Positions 44,246-53,371 of a stretch of 64,000 bases of DNA are shown here, in pieces. Source of the DNA: Streptomyces violaceoruber (lineage in GTDB: Bacteria > Actinomycetota > Actinomycetes > Streptomycetales > Streptomycetaceae); the NCBI RefSeq assembly GCF_033406955.1, contig NZ_CP137734.1, forward strand, positions 7,440,001 to 7,504,000, written 5' to 3'. The translations under genes and the position numbers were made by a program. How positions within the stretch are numbered: the first letter of the stretch is position 1; every line of letters starts with the position of its first letter. Below the pieces are notes generated by a model, which did no database searches, was not told where the DNA came from, and saw nothing but the letters and a program-made list of their open reading frames with translations.

Positions 44246-44848
44246 TCAGCGGGTGCGGCGAGGGGCCGATGGTGTGATTCGTGGACCGGTGGCGGGAGCT
44301 GAGCGGCGGCGGGTGCTGGCGGGGATGTCGGCTGGTGTGGGGATGCCCAGGTGGACACGCGCGCTGAGACCGTGGGTGTACGCGTGTGCCTCGGGAGCGG
44401 TGACGGCGCTGAGCAGTTGGCGCTCGTCCAGCCCGTCCCGAGTGCGGTAGGCCGCGCCGTCTGCTGTGGGGACGAAGCCGTGTTGCTCTAGCAGCAACCG
44501 GGCGGCGGTGGTCGAGGCAGTCACGGCAACCGTGCCGTCCCTGACCTGGAAGTGCAGGTTTGGGCCGCCTGCCGGCTGGTCGGGACTCCAGCGGGTGGTC
44601 CAGGAAAGGTCGACGAGGTCGTGGGTGTGGGCCAAGAGCCCGTACATCGCCACGCCGGCGCGCTCGTGTACGTCCTGCGCGATGCCTGGAGGCAGCAGGT
44701 GGAGCCTGCGGCCGTGGTGTTCACGAGGGAGGAAGCCGGCGTCGGTGAGCAGCCGGTCGGCGTCGCGGATGGGGCGGTTGAGGATGACGAAGGTGTGGCC
44801 GTCGTCGGTGGACCCGATGAATACGTCGGGGATGTCCAGGAGTGACAC
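44246..44848 (-). CDS. Hypothetical protein of the element's GF-repeat family
   Basis: 200 aa from GTG 44848. The frame continues upstream without a stop to about 45060, with coding-like sequence (EHLLLLAGYFTRHNDALTRLH) echoing the N-terminus of the 45953-46711 product (ERLLLLADQYVQHNDMLDRLL), so the true start may be upstream, though only CTG 45004 offers itself. The listed part has two copies of a pattern seen in several neighbours: a strand, then A-x-x-L/I-L-x-x-x-GF (DADRLLTDAGF and ARLLLEQHGF) and a YR segment. Function unknown. Confidence 0.52.
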   Translation of the reverse strand: MSLLDIPDVFIGSTDDGHTFVILNRPIRDADRLLTDAGFLPREHHGRRLHLLPPGIAQDVHERAGVAMYGLLAHTHDLVDLSWTTRWSPDQPAGGPNLHFQVRDGTVAVTASTTAARLLLEQHGFVPTADGAAYRTRDGLDERQLLSAVTAPEAHAYTHGLSARVHLGIPTPADIPASTRRRSAPATGPRITPSAPRRTR

Positions 44849-45035
44849 GGTGGTCCAAGGGATTCGGAAGTGCAGGCCGGGAGAAATGGCAGTGCGCTCG
44901 CGGCAACGGACGTGTACGTGCAGCCGAGTCAGGGCGTCGTTGTGCCGGGTGAAGTAGCCGGCGAGGAGCAGGAGGTGCTCGGCCGGCCCAGTCGGCTCGT
45001 TCAGCTGGGGATGACGGGTTTCGGTGAGGCCGGTG

Positions 45036-45761
45036 TCAGCGGCGGTGTACGACGCGGCCGAGCTGGGCGCCGGCGTGGTGGACGTGTGGGTTCACGGCGG
45101 CTCGGTGCACGGGGGTGATGAGCGCGTCGTCCAGGTTCTGCACGAGATAGGGGACGTCACGGAAGGTGCGCTCGACCGGGGTGGTCGTCGCGAGGTGGGT
45201 GGAGAACTGGGCGACGAGCCGCTCGGGGCTGTCCTGGGTGAAGGAGGCGTCCCAGTGGGTGTCGAAGCCGTCGTACACGTGGTGCCGGAAGCGCCACGGG
45301 GTGTCTTCCGCCGGAGTGTGCTGCAGGTGGCAGTGGCCGTCGGGCGAGGTGAACGTGTCGTCCTCGCGGTGCCAGTGGTTCAGTTCGGCGATCTGCGCGA
45401 GGGGGGTGGTGGTGAGCGGGATCCGGTCGATGTGCCGGTCGTCGCCGAGCAGCTGGGGCAGAGCCTGGGTGACGGCGGCGATGGCCTCGATCGGGGTCTG
45501 CCGGGTGAAGCGGGCTTCCCAGTACGGCTCGTGGTGCGCGAGGGACCACCAGTGGCCGTGGGTGTGCCGGGAGTTGAAGTTGACGAACAGGCTGCCGTCG
45601 GGGCTGTGGACGCTGATGCGTCCGCTTGCGCGATCGTGCTCGCTCTGCCAGCCGAAGAGGTGGACCAGCGGGCCGATCGCATCGGCGAGCCGGTCGATGC
45701 CCGCTCCCGCCAGATAGCGCGGGGAGACCAGGACCCGGTCCTGGGGCGCGAAGGGCCTCAC
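45036..45761 (-). CDS. DUF317-like protein (2)
   Basis: 241 aa from GTG 45761. VSPRYLAGAG opens the domain; ISVHSPDGSLFVNF, then HGHWWSLAHHEPYWEARFTRQTPIEAIAAVTQAL gives the first DUF317 unit, and FTSPDGHCHLQHTP with WDASFTQDSPERLVAQFSTHL the second, so the domain is tandem. Start codon is tentative because the frame is open further upstream. Unknown function, typical of Streptomyces mobile elements. Confidence 0.65.
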   Translation of the reverse strand: MRPFAPQDRVLVSPRYLAGAGIDRLADAIGPLVHLFGWQSEHDRASGRISVHSPDGSLFVNFNSRHTHGHWWSLAHHEPYWEARFTRQTPIEAIAAVTQALPQLLGDDRHIDRIPLTTTPLAQIAELNHWHREDDTFTSPDGHCHLQHTPAEDTPWRFRHHVYDGFDTHWDASFTQDSPERLVAQFSTHLATTTPVERTFRDVPYLVQNLDDALITPVHRAAVNPHVHHAGAQLGRVVHRR

Positions 45762-45952
45762 CGCCGGGCCTTGTACCGCAGGCGGCAGTGGGCCAGGACT
45801 GATCGGGTGCAGCGCGTCGGTGCCGGTGTGCAGGAGACGTCTGGGACGCGTGCGGGCGGGGCCTCGTATCCGTCCACCCGGGCGCGGGGTGGATCCGGGT
45901 GTTCTGCAGGGTAGTGCGAGGTCATGGGCTGCTGTGGGCTCCGATGGGTCAG

Positions 45953-46711
45953 TTAACGGCTGCGGGCGGCCGTCTTCGCAGCGGTGGGTGCGGGCGCGGG
46001 CGTCGTGCCCGGCACCCTGCGAGTGGGCGGGCTGCTGATGGCCGTGGCCAGCGCGGTGGTGCCGGCGGGAGTGAGGCGGACTCGGTCCTGGAGCGGGCCG
46101 CCCACATAGGCGGCAGGCGCGGACTCCGGAACGCGCTCCGCGAGCCCCTTTGTCTCCAACGCCCGCAGTGTGCCCAGGAGCACGCGCTCGTCGCGGTAGT
46201 GGACGGTTTGCCGTCCCAGGGAGCTGGTGACCACCACGTTCCCGCAGGCGATCTCCCACAGGGCGGTGTGGTGAGCGGCGGTCAGGGTGTGCTCCGGACC
46301 GTCGCCTGCTGCCGTCCCCCCGCGGCGTCGGATTTCGTAGGCGAGGGTGTTGGCGCAGCCCATCGCGGCTTCGGGTGCCAAGGCGGTCAGAGTGCGGGCC
46401 ATCGGGAGCTGCTGGTCCGCGGAGGCACTGCTCAGGAAGGCGAGCTGCTCAAGGCGGACCACTGCGTCCGACAGGTCGAGACTGCGGAAGAGGCGTACGT
46501 CGGTGACCGCTTTGAGGGCGGTGCGGGTCGCAGAAGCGAGTCGCTGGGCGGAGGCGGCGTGGGCGTTGGGCTCGGATGGCGGATGGGCCCGCAGGAGACG
46601 GTCGAGCATGTCGTTGTGCTGCACGTACTGGTCTGCGAGCAGCAGCAGGCGCTCAACCGGCGTCGGCGGGGCGGCCACGTCGAACAGGAAGCCCTCGGGC
46701 GGCGTCGTCAT
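45953..46711 (-). CDS. Hypothetical protein with C-terminal winged-helix-like region
   Basis: 252 aa, ATG 46711 overlapping the upstream stop. N-terminal helices (VERLLLLADQYVQHNDMLDRLL), then a long Ala-rich region. Around 145-210 there is HTALWEIACGNVVVTSSLGRQTVHY, ERVLLGTLRALETKGLAER and DRVRLTPAGTTAL, the order of a winged helix with its wing. Probably DNA-binding; family not recognised. Confidence 0.55.
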   Translation of the reverse strand: MTTPPEGFLFDVAAPPTPVERLLLLADQYVQHNDMLDRLLRAHPPSEPNAHAASAQRLASATRTALKAVTDVRLFRSLDLSDAVVRLEQLAFLSSASADQQLPMARTLTALAPEAAMGCANTLAYEIRRRGGTAAGDGPEHTLTAAHHTALWEIACGNVVVTSSLGRQTVHYRDERVLLGTLRALETKGLAERVPESAPAAYVGGPLQDRVRLTPAGTTALATAISSPPTRRVPGTTPAPAPTAAKTAARSR

Positions 46712-47343
46712 ACGCGGCGCCGGGCAGCGAGCACGGGCGGTGTGGAGGGCGCCTTCTGCGGGCTGGGCCTTTGGGCCTCGGCGATGAGTTGCCGGTCTTC
46801 AGCGCGCGCTGAGAATGAGGCGAGGCGTCGGGAGAGCCGTCGCGCTACGGCGCGATAAGTGGTGGCCGCTTGCTGCATCTCGACACCGGCACGGCGAAGC
46901 TGATCACGGCTGGTCGCCGGGGTGGGATCGGCGTCCTCGTACAGCAGCATCTCGGTGCGGTGATGGATGGCGAGGTTGCACAGGGTGGCGGCCAGTGAGA
47001 TCTGGGAGCAGGCGCCGGCGAGGAGCGCCAGGTTGTCGGCCCCGTCCTTCATTGCGGGGTACTGGCTGACCGACAGGTCGTGCACCTGCCGCGTGCACTT
47101 CATCGCCAGCTCGTGCACCCGCAGGCTCAGGGGTGCGATCTCTCGGACGGGCTTGGCGATCTCGCCCTCCCGGATGCGTGCCGCCTCCACGGACAGCTCC
47201 TTCAGGACGGGGGCCACCTCGCCGAGAAGGCGGGTGTGTTCGGTCAGGTCGACGGTGTGCAGGACAACTCCGGGAGGACGCGGGGCGGTACGGGGCAAGG
47301 TGAGATGGTCGGTCCGTTGCTGTGCAGGAGCGGGCTCGGTCAC
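46708..47343 (-). CDS. Hypothetical helical protein
   Basis: 211 aa from GTG 47343, which overlaps the preceding stop as GTGA. Helical throughout: HTRLLGEVAPVLKELSVEAAR, SLRVHELAMKCTRQVHDL, LALLAGACSQISLAATLCNLAIHH, and a basic Arg/Ala C-terminal coil. Not a membrane protein despite the hydrophobic stretch. No family recognised. Confidence 0.55.
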   Translation of the reverse strand: MTEPAPAQQRTDHLTLPRTAPRPPGVVLHTVDLTEHTRLLGEVAPVLKELSVEAARIREGEIAKPVREIAPLSLRVHELAMKCTRQVHDLSVSQYPAMKDGADNLALLAGACSQISLAATLCNLAIHHRTEMLLYEDADPTPATSRDQLRRAGVEMQQAATTYRAVARRLSRRLASFSARAEDRQLIAEAQRPSPQKAPSTPPVLAARRRV

Positions 47344-47798
47344 AGGGCTTCCCACAGCAGGCGGGTGACGTGGTCGTTGCCGTGGCCGGCTCGTGGGCGG
47401 GCCGGGGTGTGCCATCCGGCGCGGGGCGGCCGGCTGGCGATCACGCGCCACCCGGCGCCGCGCAGGGATGCGCCGCTCTCGCCGTCCTGCGTGTAGGTGA
47501 TCAGCCGTCGGTAGCCGAGGGCTTTCGCCGCCCGCCACGCGGCCCCGTAGAGCAGTGAGTTGGCGTTGCGGGCGCCGTCGCTGGCGGTCCGGGTGACTTC
47601 GAGGGTGGCGCCGTCGTCCAGGTGACGGGCCACCGGCCTGCCGACGATGGCCACGGCGCGCAGCGTGCCCCTCTCGTCGGCGGCGCCGACCGCGAAGATC
47701 TATCCTGCGGGCGGCGGGGGGTGACGGTGCCAGGTGCGCACGAAGTCCTTCGCCTCACGGGAGCGGACCGGCACCAGGTGCAGCGGGGCGTCGCTCAC
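47340..47798 (-). pseudogene. XF1762-family protein interrupted by an in-frame TAG
   Basis: From GTG 47798 (overlapping the coupling-protein stop) the frame reads SDAPLHLVPVRSREAKDFV, then HRHPPPPAG, then TAG at 47700-47702, then IFAVGAADERGTLRAVAIVGRPVARHL ... LEVTRTASDGARNANSLLYGAAWRAAKALGYRRLITYTQ to 47340. Both halves match the XF1762 family of GNAT-like plasmid proteins, which continue straight through this point. The amber codon therefore breaks one gene of about 152 codons. The 3' half could still start at GTG 47654, but would lack the first strand and helix. Confidence 0.7.
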
Positions 47799-49585
47799 GC
47801 GGCCGTCCCGAAGTCGGACTGTGTCGGCGCGTGCTTCGCGACGGCGCGAGCCGTGATCGCCTTCGACGCGCGGGCGGACGCCGCGGACAGTTCCCCGGCT
47901 CCTGGCTCTCGGTACCAGGGCCGCAGGTCGAGCATGGCGGCGCGCATGCCGGTGGCGAAGCACAGGGCGGTGCCCTTGGGCAGGGCTCGGATCGCGTCGG
48001 CGGGCAGGATCCGTTCCTGCCGCATCGACACCGACGTGCTCTTGCCGGACTCCGAGTGCGACGTCGATGTGGTCTCGACGTCGTGGTCGCCGATCAAGCG
48101 GCTGAGCTTGTCCGCGAAGTCGGGGTCGTCGATGCCGGAGCCGATGACCTTGACGGTCGAGGCGGACCACATGGCGTCCATGCCCGCGTCTCCCCAGACC
48201 TTCTGGCCCTGGCGGTAGGACTGGAGGATGGTGATCGGGATGATTCCGCGGGAGCCGAGGTGGGAGTACAGGTCTGGCAGGTCGCTGATCTTGCACACGT
48301 TGGCGGCCTCGTCGAGGATCGCCAGCATGGGCGGGTCCAGGCGTCCGCCGGCCCGTTCGGCCTGGGCGGTGGCCGCGCGCATGACGGAGTCCGCGCACGC
48401 GGCGATCAGTGCCGAGGCCCCGCCTCCCCCGTCCTTGCTCAGCAGGAACAGCGTGTCGGTGGAGGTGACGAACTCCGACGGGCGGAACTCGGGAACGTCC
48501 TTCTGCGGGGTGACCCAGGCGGCGATCTCGTTGTTCAGCAGTGCGGCGGCGTACTGGCGGGCAGTCTCGTAGATGCCGTCGCGCGTCTCCGGGGGTCCCT
48601 CGACGGTGCCCTTGAGCTGTGCTGCGACGGCGGCGAAGTCGTGGTCGCGGAGGATGTCGAGCGGGGTGCGGTCGGCGGGGAAGGCGAGCCACTGCATGAT
48701 GTCGGTGATGGGCCGCTCGTCGAGCGCTGCGGCCAGCAGCAGTTGGGACAGGATGTTGCTGCCGGCCTTGGACCAGAAGTCGCCCTGCTGGGAGGCGTCC
48801 ACCGAGGCGGCGAGGAAGTGGCCGGCGAGCCGGTTCGCCCCGTCCAGGGTTTTCGCGCTGGCGAGGGGGTTCCACCACATCTCGCGTGCGGCGTGCGCGA
48901 TCTGCTGGGGGTCCATGGTCCACACCTGCCCGACGCGGGAGCGGGCCTCGTATGTGGCGGTGAATGCGTCGCCTGCGGCCTTGTTCGAGGTCAGCAGGAC
49001 GGGGCCGGGCGCGGCGAGCATGGAGGGGATGGCGAGCGAGGTGGTCTTGCCCGAGCGGGGCGCCATGATGGCGACGGCCACATCCTCGTAGCCCATGCGC
49101 ACCTCGTGCCGGGTGTTCTGCAGATTGCCCAGGAGGATGCCGGTGTCGCGGGCTTCGATGTGCTTGGCGTCCTTCAAACTCGGGCGCAGCGAGCGGGCCT
49201 TGTCGGTGATCGCCTTGGCCATCAAGGGCTCGATGTCCCTGGCCTTGGCCATGCCGGTGATCTTCTTCCGGCCGCCGCCGTGGTTCTTGTGCCGGAGCCA
49301 CAGGGCGACCGCCGTCACCGCCAGAGCCAGGAGGAGCAGAACGGGAACGATGCGTGCCCCGATGAGCAGGGCGTTCTCCCCGGCCTCGGGCCAGACCTGC
49401 TCGGGGTGGAGCAAGGCGTTGGTCGGCTGGTAGGGGGCCCAGCTGCCTCCGGCGAGGGAGGCGGTGAGGTTGCCGCACAGCCAGGCCAGGTGGGACAGGG
49501 GGACAACGACGGCGAGCACGCCGAGCAGGAGGCGCAGGACGAGGTCGTATCCGTCGGTGTTGCTGCTGGAGGAGGAGGGGGGCAA
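47795..49585 (-). CDS. VirD4/TraD-like conjugative coupling protein
   Basis: 596 aa. Two N-terminal membrane segments (about 14-40, LLLGVLAVVVPLSHLAWL; and about 75-95, IVPVLLLLALAVTAVALWL) followed by a cytoplasmic ATPase: Walker A APRSGKTTSLAIP (about 170), Walker B PMLAILDEAANV (about 415), and a TraM-recognition-like C-terminal part (GIIPITILQSYRQGQKVWG). Such proteins recruit the relaxase-DNA complex to a transfer channel. Streptomyces plasmids usually use FtsK-like TraB for double-stranded transfer, so a VirD4-type coupling protein points to single-strand transfer. No other type IV secretion gene is in the window. Confidence 0.85.
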   Translation of the reverse strand: MPPSSSSSNTDGYDLVLRLLLGVLAVVVPLSHLAWLCGNLTASLAGGSWAPYQPTNALLHPEQVWPEAGENALLIGARIVPVLLLLALAVTAVALWLRHKNHGGGRKKITGMAKARDIEPLMAKAITDKARSLRPSLKDAKHIEARDTGILLGNLQNTRHEVRMGYEDVAVAIMAPRSGKTTSLAIPSMLAAPGPVLLTSNKAAGDAFTATYEARSRVGQVWTMDPQQIAHAAREMWWNPLASAKTLDGANRLAGHFLAASVDASQQGDFWSKAGSNILSQLLLAAALDERPITDIMQWLAFPADRTPLDILRDHDFAAVAAQLKGTVEGPPETRDGIYETARQYAAALLNNEIAAWVTPQKDVPEFRPSEFVTSTDTLFLLSKDGGGGASALIAACADSVMRAATAQAERAGGRLDPPMLAILDEAANVCKISDLPDLYSHLGSRGIIPITILQSYRQGQKVWGDAGMDAMWSASTVKVIGSGIDDPDFADKLSRLIGDHDVETTSTSHSESGKSTSVSMRQERILPADAIRALPKGTALCFATGMRAAMLDLRPWYREPGAGELSAASARASKAITARAVAKHAPTQSDFGTAA

Positions 49586-49617
49586 GGGCTAGGTGCTTCC
49601 AGGCGGGGACGGAGGGA

Positions 49618-50394
49618 TCAGCGCAGGCGGTGGCGCTCGGTCTGCGGCCGTTGCGGAGGATGCGTGCTCGTCGCCGGCGGGCCGGATCGGCGTGCGGCGA
49701 GGGAGCGGACGCGTTCTTCCAGGGCGCCGGCGACCTGCTGGGCGGGTACTTCCCGGTGCGAGAGGGTGATGAGGTCCGGGTTGCGAGTCGGGAGGCTGGA
49801 GGGGCCTGCGGTGCGCGGCACCGGTCGGGGGTCGGTGAGCGCGGCGGTGAACGCGGTGATCAGGTGCGGTGGGGTGTGCTCGCTGAAGTGGGCTTGCCAC
49901 AGCAGAGTCCGGAAGTCGCGGAGGGCGGTGTCGACCCACCAGGCCCCGGTTGCCTCGTCGGCCTCGACGCGGACGGTGCCGTCGGGTGAGGCCAGCCGGT
50001 GGTGGCTGTAGGCCGGAGACCAGCCCGCTGTCAGAAGCGGCTCCTGCGGATCCCAGTTGTCTCCTTGATCGGCAGTGGGATCGGTCAGCACGTCGGTGAA
50101 CGCAGCGATCATCTCGACGGGGGTGCGGGCATCGAAGCTGGCGAACCAGGCGGGCCGGTCCGGCGCGGGGGCGTGCTGCAGAGTCCACCACCGTCCGTCG
50201 GGGTCAGGCTCCAGCCGCAGGAGGGCCTTCTGGTCGGGGCTGGAAAGCAGAACGCGAGGCATCAGGGGGTCGTGACCGTAGCTCCAGCCGCAGGCTCGGT
50301 GGAGGGGGACGGTGATCCAGGCTGGATCGCCGCCGCCAGCCAGGTGGCGCGGGGCGACGTAGTCGATGTCAACGTTGACGGCGACCTCGGGCAT
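49618..50394 (-). CDS. DUF317-like protein (3)
   Basis: 258 aa from ATG 50394, three bases after the preceding gene. VAPRHLAGGGDPAW opens the first unit, with VLLSSPDQKALLRLEPD and RWWTLQHAPAPDRPAWFASFDARTPVEMI; the second has HHRLASPDGTVRVEAD and WQAHFSEHTPPHLITAFTAAL. The basic C-terminal tail is disordered. Function unknown. Confidence 0.68.
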   Translation of the reverse strand: MPEVAVNVDIDYVAPRHLAGGGDPAWITVPLHRACGWSYGHDPLMPRVLLSSPDQKALLRLEPDPDGRWWTLQHAPAPDRPAWFASFDARTPVEMIAAFTDVLTDPTADQGDNWDPQEPLLTAGWSPAYSHHRLASPDGTVRVEADEATGAWWVDTALRDFRTLLWQAHFSEHTPPHLITAFTAALTDPRPVPRTAGPSSLPTRNPDLITLSHREVPAQQVAGALEERVRSLAARRSGPPATSTHPPQRPQTERHRLR

Positions 50395-50396
50395 GG

Positions 50397-50999
50397 TCAC
50401 CGCCCCCTTGCGCCGTGTCCGCTGCGCCGGGACGTCAGGGCGGGGAGCTGCGAGCGCTTCGGCCGGGACGGTGCGCGGCGTGCGGCGGCCTGGATGTCGA
50501 GGATGACGCGGCCGTGGCAGGCCCAGTCGTCCAGATAGCTCCAGCACTCTGCGTGGTGCTCGTCCAGCGCGTCGACGTACGCGTCGCCGCCCGGACCGGC
50601 GCCCTCGGGGAGCTGGGCCCGGGTCTGGCGCCACTGCGCGTCCAAGGCGTCGAGATGGCTCAGTGCCTCCTCCAGGATGGTCAGCTGCCCGGGCCAGCTG
50701 TCCCGCGTGAGGTGTGCGGGCAGGTGCTGGAGCTGGAGCCGGGCGGTGGCCAGCAATTGGCGAGCGCCAGGACGGATGCCGTCGAACACTGCGGCGGTGT
50801 CCGCGTCACGGACGGCGGCCCGGCGGCCGTAGGCGTCCTCGTCGAAGGGCCAACCGTCCAAGTCCGTGTTGAACGCGGTGAAAGCGTCCCAGGACGCCAG
50901 GATCCGTTCACTGTGGCGCAGATAGCGATTGAGGCGCCGCAGCGAGGTGCGGCGGCCGTGGTTCGTGGTGCGGGAGATGAGAGCATCCTTTGAGGTCAG
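50397..50999 (-). CDS. Hypothetical protein without a canonical start
   Basis: About 200 aa if extended to CTG 50999. The only usual start codon is TTG 50861, but the frame upstream is coding in character (TSLRRLNRYLRHSERILASWDAF) and continuous with the rest. Helical and acidic in the middle (LTILEEALSHLDALDAQW, ALDEHHAECWSYLDDWACHG), basic at the end. A missed frameshift at the AAAGGATG block near 50985 would also explain the lack of start. Function unknown. Confidence 0.5.
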   Translation of the reverse strand: MTSKDALISRTTNHGRRTSLRRLNRYLRHSERILASWDAFTAFNTDLDGWPFDEDAYGRRAAVRDADTAAVFDGIRPGARQLLATARLQLQHLPAHLTRDSWPGQLTILEEALSHLDALDAQWRQTRAQLPEGAGPGGDAYVDALDEHHAECWSYLDDWACHGRVILDIQAAARRAPSRPKRSQLPALTSRRSGHGARGR

Positions 51000-51826
51000 C
51001 GGCGGGCGGCCGACTGGACGGCGGTCGTGGGCGCCGGGGGTGTCGCGTTGGCAGTCTGCTGACGGCGCACTGCGCGGGCCTGTGCGCGGAGCGTCTTCAC
51101 CCGGGCGGTGTGCGCGTCCACTACCTGCTGCGGGCGCAGCGGGCTCGGCTCTTTGACGGCGCTGTAGTGGGCGGTGCGGTCGAACATGCCGCGCTGCAGC
51201 GGGCTCTGGTCGGCCAGCGCGCCCAGGAAGGCACCTACGAGGCGATCGGGAACGTGCTCGTCGAGGAAGGCATGCCAGATCCGCGGGCCCGGGAATGATT
51301 CGTCGCTGCTTGTCCTGACCTCGATGTGCCAGGACGGCCGTTCATGGAACTCACTCATGGGGCGGTGCTCGATCCGGCACAGCGAGTCCGGAGAGAACGC
51401 TCTCCCTGCATCCTCGTACTGCCAGCCTGCGCTGGTCACGGGCTGCCAGGGGTCCGGTTGCGATGAGGGCGGTGTGATGAGGGCGTCGGTGAGGCCGGCG
51501 AGGACCTCGGCCGGCACGAGTTCACCGAACTCGGCGTACCAGCCATGGTCGTTGTCGCCGGGGGCGGCCCGCAGCCGCCACCAGGCGGAGGTGGCGGACT
51601 GCGGGTCGAACTGCAGGCGGTAGCGGTGATCGGGGCTGGCCATCACGATCTCGGCGCTGAGCGGGTCGGAGACCGTGGCCCATCCGGCCGCGGCCAGGCC
51701 GTGGGTGACGTGACGGGCGTCGCCCGGGCCGGCGAGGTGGCGGGGGCTGGTGTCGAAGGGGATCTGCCCGGCGTGCTTGTCGGCGAAGGCGTCGAGCTGG
51801 CGCTCGCTCAACGGCACCGGCTGCAC
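50996..51826 (-). CDS. DUF317-like protein (4)
   Basis: 276 aa from GTG 51826, overlapping the preceding gene's end by 19 bases. DTSPRHLAGPGDARHVTHGL, VMASPDHRYRLQFDP and WWRLRAAPGDNDHGWYAEFGELVPAEVLAGLTDAL make a clear first unit; a second, more diverged unit follows (WHIEVRTSSDESFPGPRIWHAFL). Function unknown. Confidence 0.68.
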   Translation of the reverse strand: MQPVPLSERQLDAFADKHAGQIPFDTSPRHLAGPGDARHVTHGLAAAGWATVSDPLSAEIVMASPDHRYRLQFDPQSATSAWWRLRAAPGDNDHGWYAEFGELVPAEVLAGLTDALITPPSSQPDPWQPVTSAGWQYEDAGRAFSPDSLCRIEHRPMSEFHERPSWHIEVRTSSDESFPGPRIWHAFLDEHVPDRLVGAFLGALADQSPLQRGMFDRTAHYSAVKEPSPLRPQQVVDAHTARVKTLRAQARAVRRQQTANATPPAPTTAVQSAARR

Positions 51827-52161
51827 CCCTGCTCGCTCTCGGCGTCGTCGTGCAGCGCACGCAGCTCGTCCAGGACGTAGTGGAGGGTGTGCTGGTCGGT
51901 CTGTTCCCAGGCGGCTGAACGCAGCTCGGCGATCAGGACGTTGACGTGCGCGGTACGTGGGATGGCCTGGTGTTCCTGGATGGTGCGGGCGAGGGCACGC
52001 AGCGTGTCGGCGAGCTGGACGGGCAGGCCCGTGTACTCGTCGAGGAGCGGCTCGACGAGGGCGAGGGCTTCATCGGGGTCGGGATTCTCGCGCAGGTACT
52101 CGGTGACGTCCGACAGCGTTTCAGTCAGGGCGCGCAGGGTTTCCGGGGTGGGGGCAGGCAT
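51808..52161 (-). CDS. Small hypothetical helical protein
   Basis: 117 aa, ATG 52161 with GAAGGAG upstream. Acidic helices (VTEYLRENPDPDEALALVEPLL, LADTLRALARTIQEHQ, LHYVLDELRALHDDAES), ending CSRCR. No family recognised; position between two DUF317 genes suggests a related function. Confidence 0.55.
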   Translation of the reverse strand: MPAPTPETLRALTETLSDVTEYLRENPDPDEALALVEPLLDEYTGLPVQLADTLRALARTIQEHQAIPRTAHVNVLIAELRSAAWEQTDQHTLHYVLDELRALHDDAESEQGCSRCR

Positions 52162-52187
52162 CGGGCTCCTTCAGATGGGGATGGAGA

Positions 52188-52991
52188 TCAGCGGCGGGTC
52201 CGGGCACCGCCGGCCGGGGCGTAGGGACGGGCGGTGGTGCGGGGCCGGGCGCTTCGGGCGCTGTTGCGGGCCCAGGTGGCGGCGCGGGCAGCTGTAATCC
52301 GGGCCTGCTGCCAGGCGCTGAGCTGGGAGGGCTTGACGGAGACCGACCAGGTCCGGATCTGGGCGCTGTGCGGGACACGTCCGCGTGGGCGCATCACCGG
52401 GTCCGGGCCGGCAAGTTCGGTGGAGAAGGCTTGGACCAGGTGCATCGGCGTGTTCGGCGTGAAGTGGGCAGTCCAGCCGTTGCCCTGCTTGTCCTGCGCT
52501 CCGGTCCACCACATCGCCGAGCCATCGACACCCTGGCGGTACTGCATCCACGCGGTGCCGTCGGGGCTGCTCGCCGAATAGTCTTGGCCCTCGAACCGCG
52601 TGTGCCAGTTCTGCTCCTGCAGAGGTGCCCAGACGTTAGGGGCGTGTGCGGAGCGGGGGCGGGTGAGGGCGTCGGTAAGACCGGCGACGATCTCCACCGG
52701 AGTCTGCCGGCCCAGGTGCGCAGACCATTCACCGGTCGCGCCGCCTGCCCGGCCGTGGATGGTCCATCCGCCCGGCAGGATGTAGGGGTCGTAGGCGACG
52801 CGGACGGTGCGGTCCGGGCTCTCCATGAGCAGCGGGCCGCCCTTCTTGGACTTCTCCCGCCAGCCCGAGGCGCGCAGGAACTCCGAGACGTGCCGGACGT
52901 CACCGCCGCCGGCCAGGGCACGGGGCTGGACGAGGTAGTGCTGCTCGGCCTGCTCGCCCGGCCCCCAGCCCTGCCACTGCTTCTTCTTCAC
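52188..52991 (-). CDS. DUF317-like protein (5)
   Basis: 267 aa from GTG 52991, overlapping the preceding stop as GTGA. LVQPRALAGGGDVRHVSEFL, MESPDRTVRVAYDP, then EWSAHLGRQTPVEIVAGLTDAL; second unit YSASSPDGTAWMQY and GWTAHFTPNTPMHLVQAF. Basic Arg/Ala tail. Function unknown. Confidence 0.68.
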   Translation of the reverse strand: MKKKQWQGWGPGEQAEQHYLVQPRALAGGGDVRHVSEFLRASGWREKSKKGGPLLMESPDRTVRVAYDPYILPGGWTIHGRAGGATGEWSAHLGRQTPVEIVAGLTDALTRPRSAHAPNVWAPLQEQNWHTRFEGQDYSASSPDGTAWMQYRQGVDGSAMWWTGAQDKQGNGWTAHFTPNTPMHLVQAFSTELAGPDPVMRPRGRVPHSAQIRTWSVSVKPSQLSAWQQARITAARAATWARNSARSARPRTTARPYAPAGGARTRR

Positions 52992-53371
52992 CGGCGCCGC
53001 CGTACGACGAGCGGGGCAGGAGCCGGAGGCTTCGCCGCGCTGGTGGCCGGTCGGGTGCCGAGGTGCTGGAGGAGGTCCTGGTGCTCGTCCAGGTCCAGGC
53101 TGATGTCGTGCAGTTCGTTGGCGGCACGGCCCAGGGCGAGCCATACCTCCGCTGGCAGGGCGCCTCGTTCTGCCTCGCTCTTGGCGAAGTGGCTGCCGGT
53201 GATGACGAGGTGAGTGACGCCGCCGAGGACTCCGTTGTCGGGGTCGAGGACGCGGGCGATGACCTGCGCTGCCTGGGGCGGGGGGAGCTGAGAGAGGTGG
53301 TCGGAGAGCTGGCCGAGCTGGCGGGTGATCTCGTCGGCCAGTGCCACCGGGTAGGGGGCGGGGTGGGACAT
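52988..53371 (-). CDS. Small hypothetical protein
   Basis: 127 aa, ATG 53371 preceded by GGAGGAGC. Helical (LADEITRQLGQLSDHLSQL, AEVWLALGRAANELHDISLDL), with a short strand region (VTHLVITGSHFA). Coupled to the following DUF317 gene. Family not recognised. Confidence 0.55.
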   Translation of the reverse strand: MSHPAPYPVALADEITRQLGQLSDHLSQLPPPQAAQVIARVLDPDNGVLGGVTHLVITGSHFAKSEAERGALPAEVWLALGRAANELHDISLDLDEHQDLLQHLGTRPATSAAKPPAPAPLVVRRRR

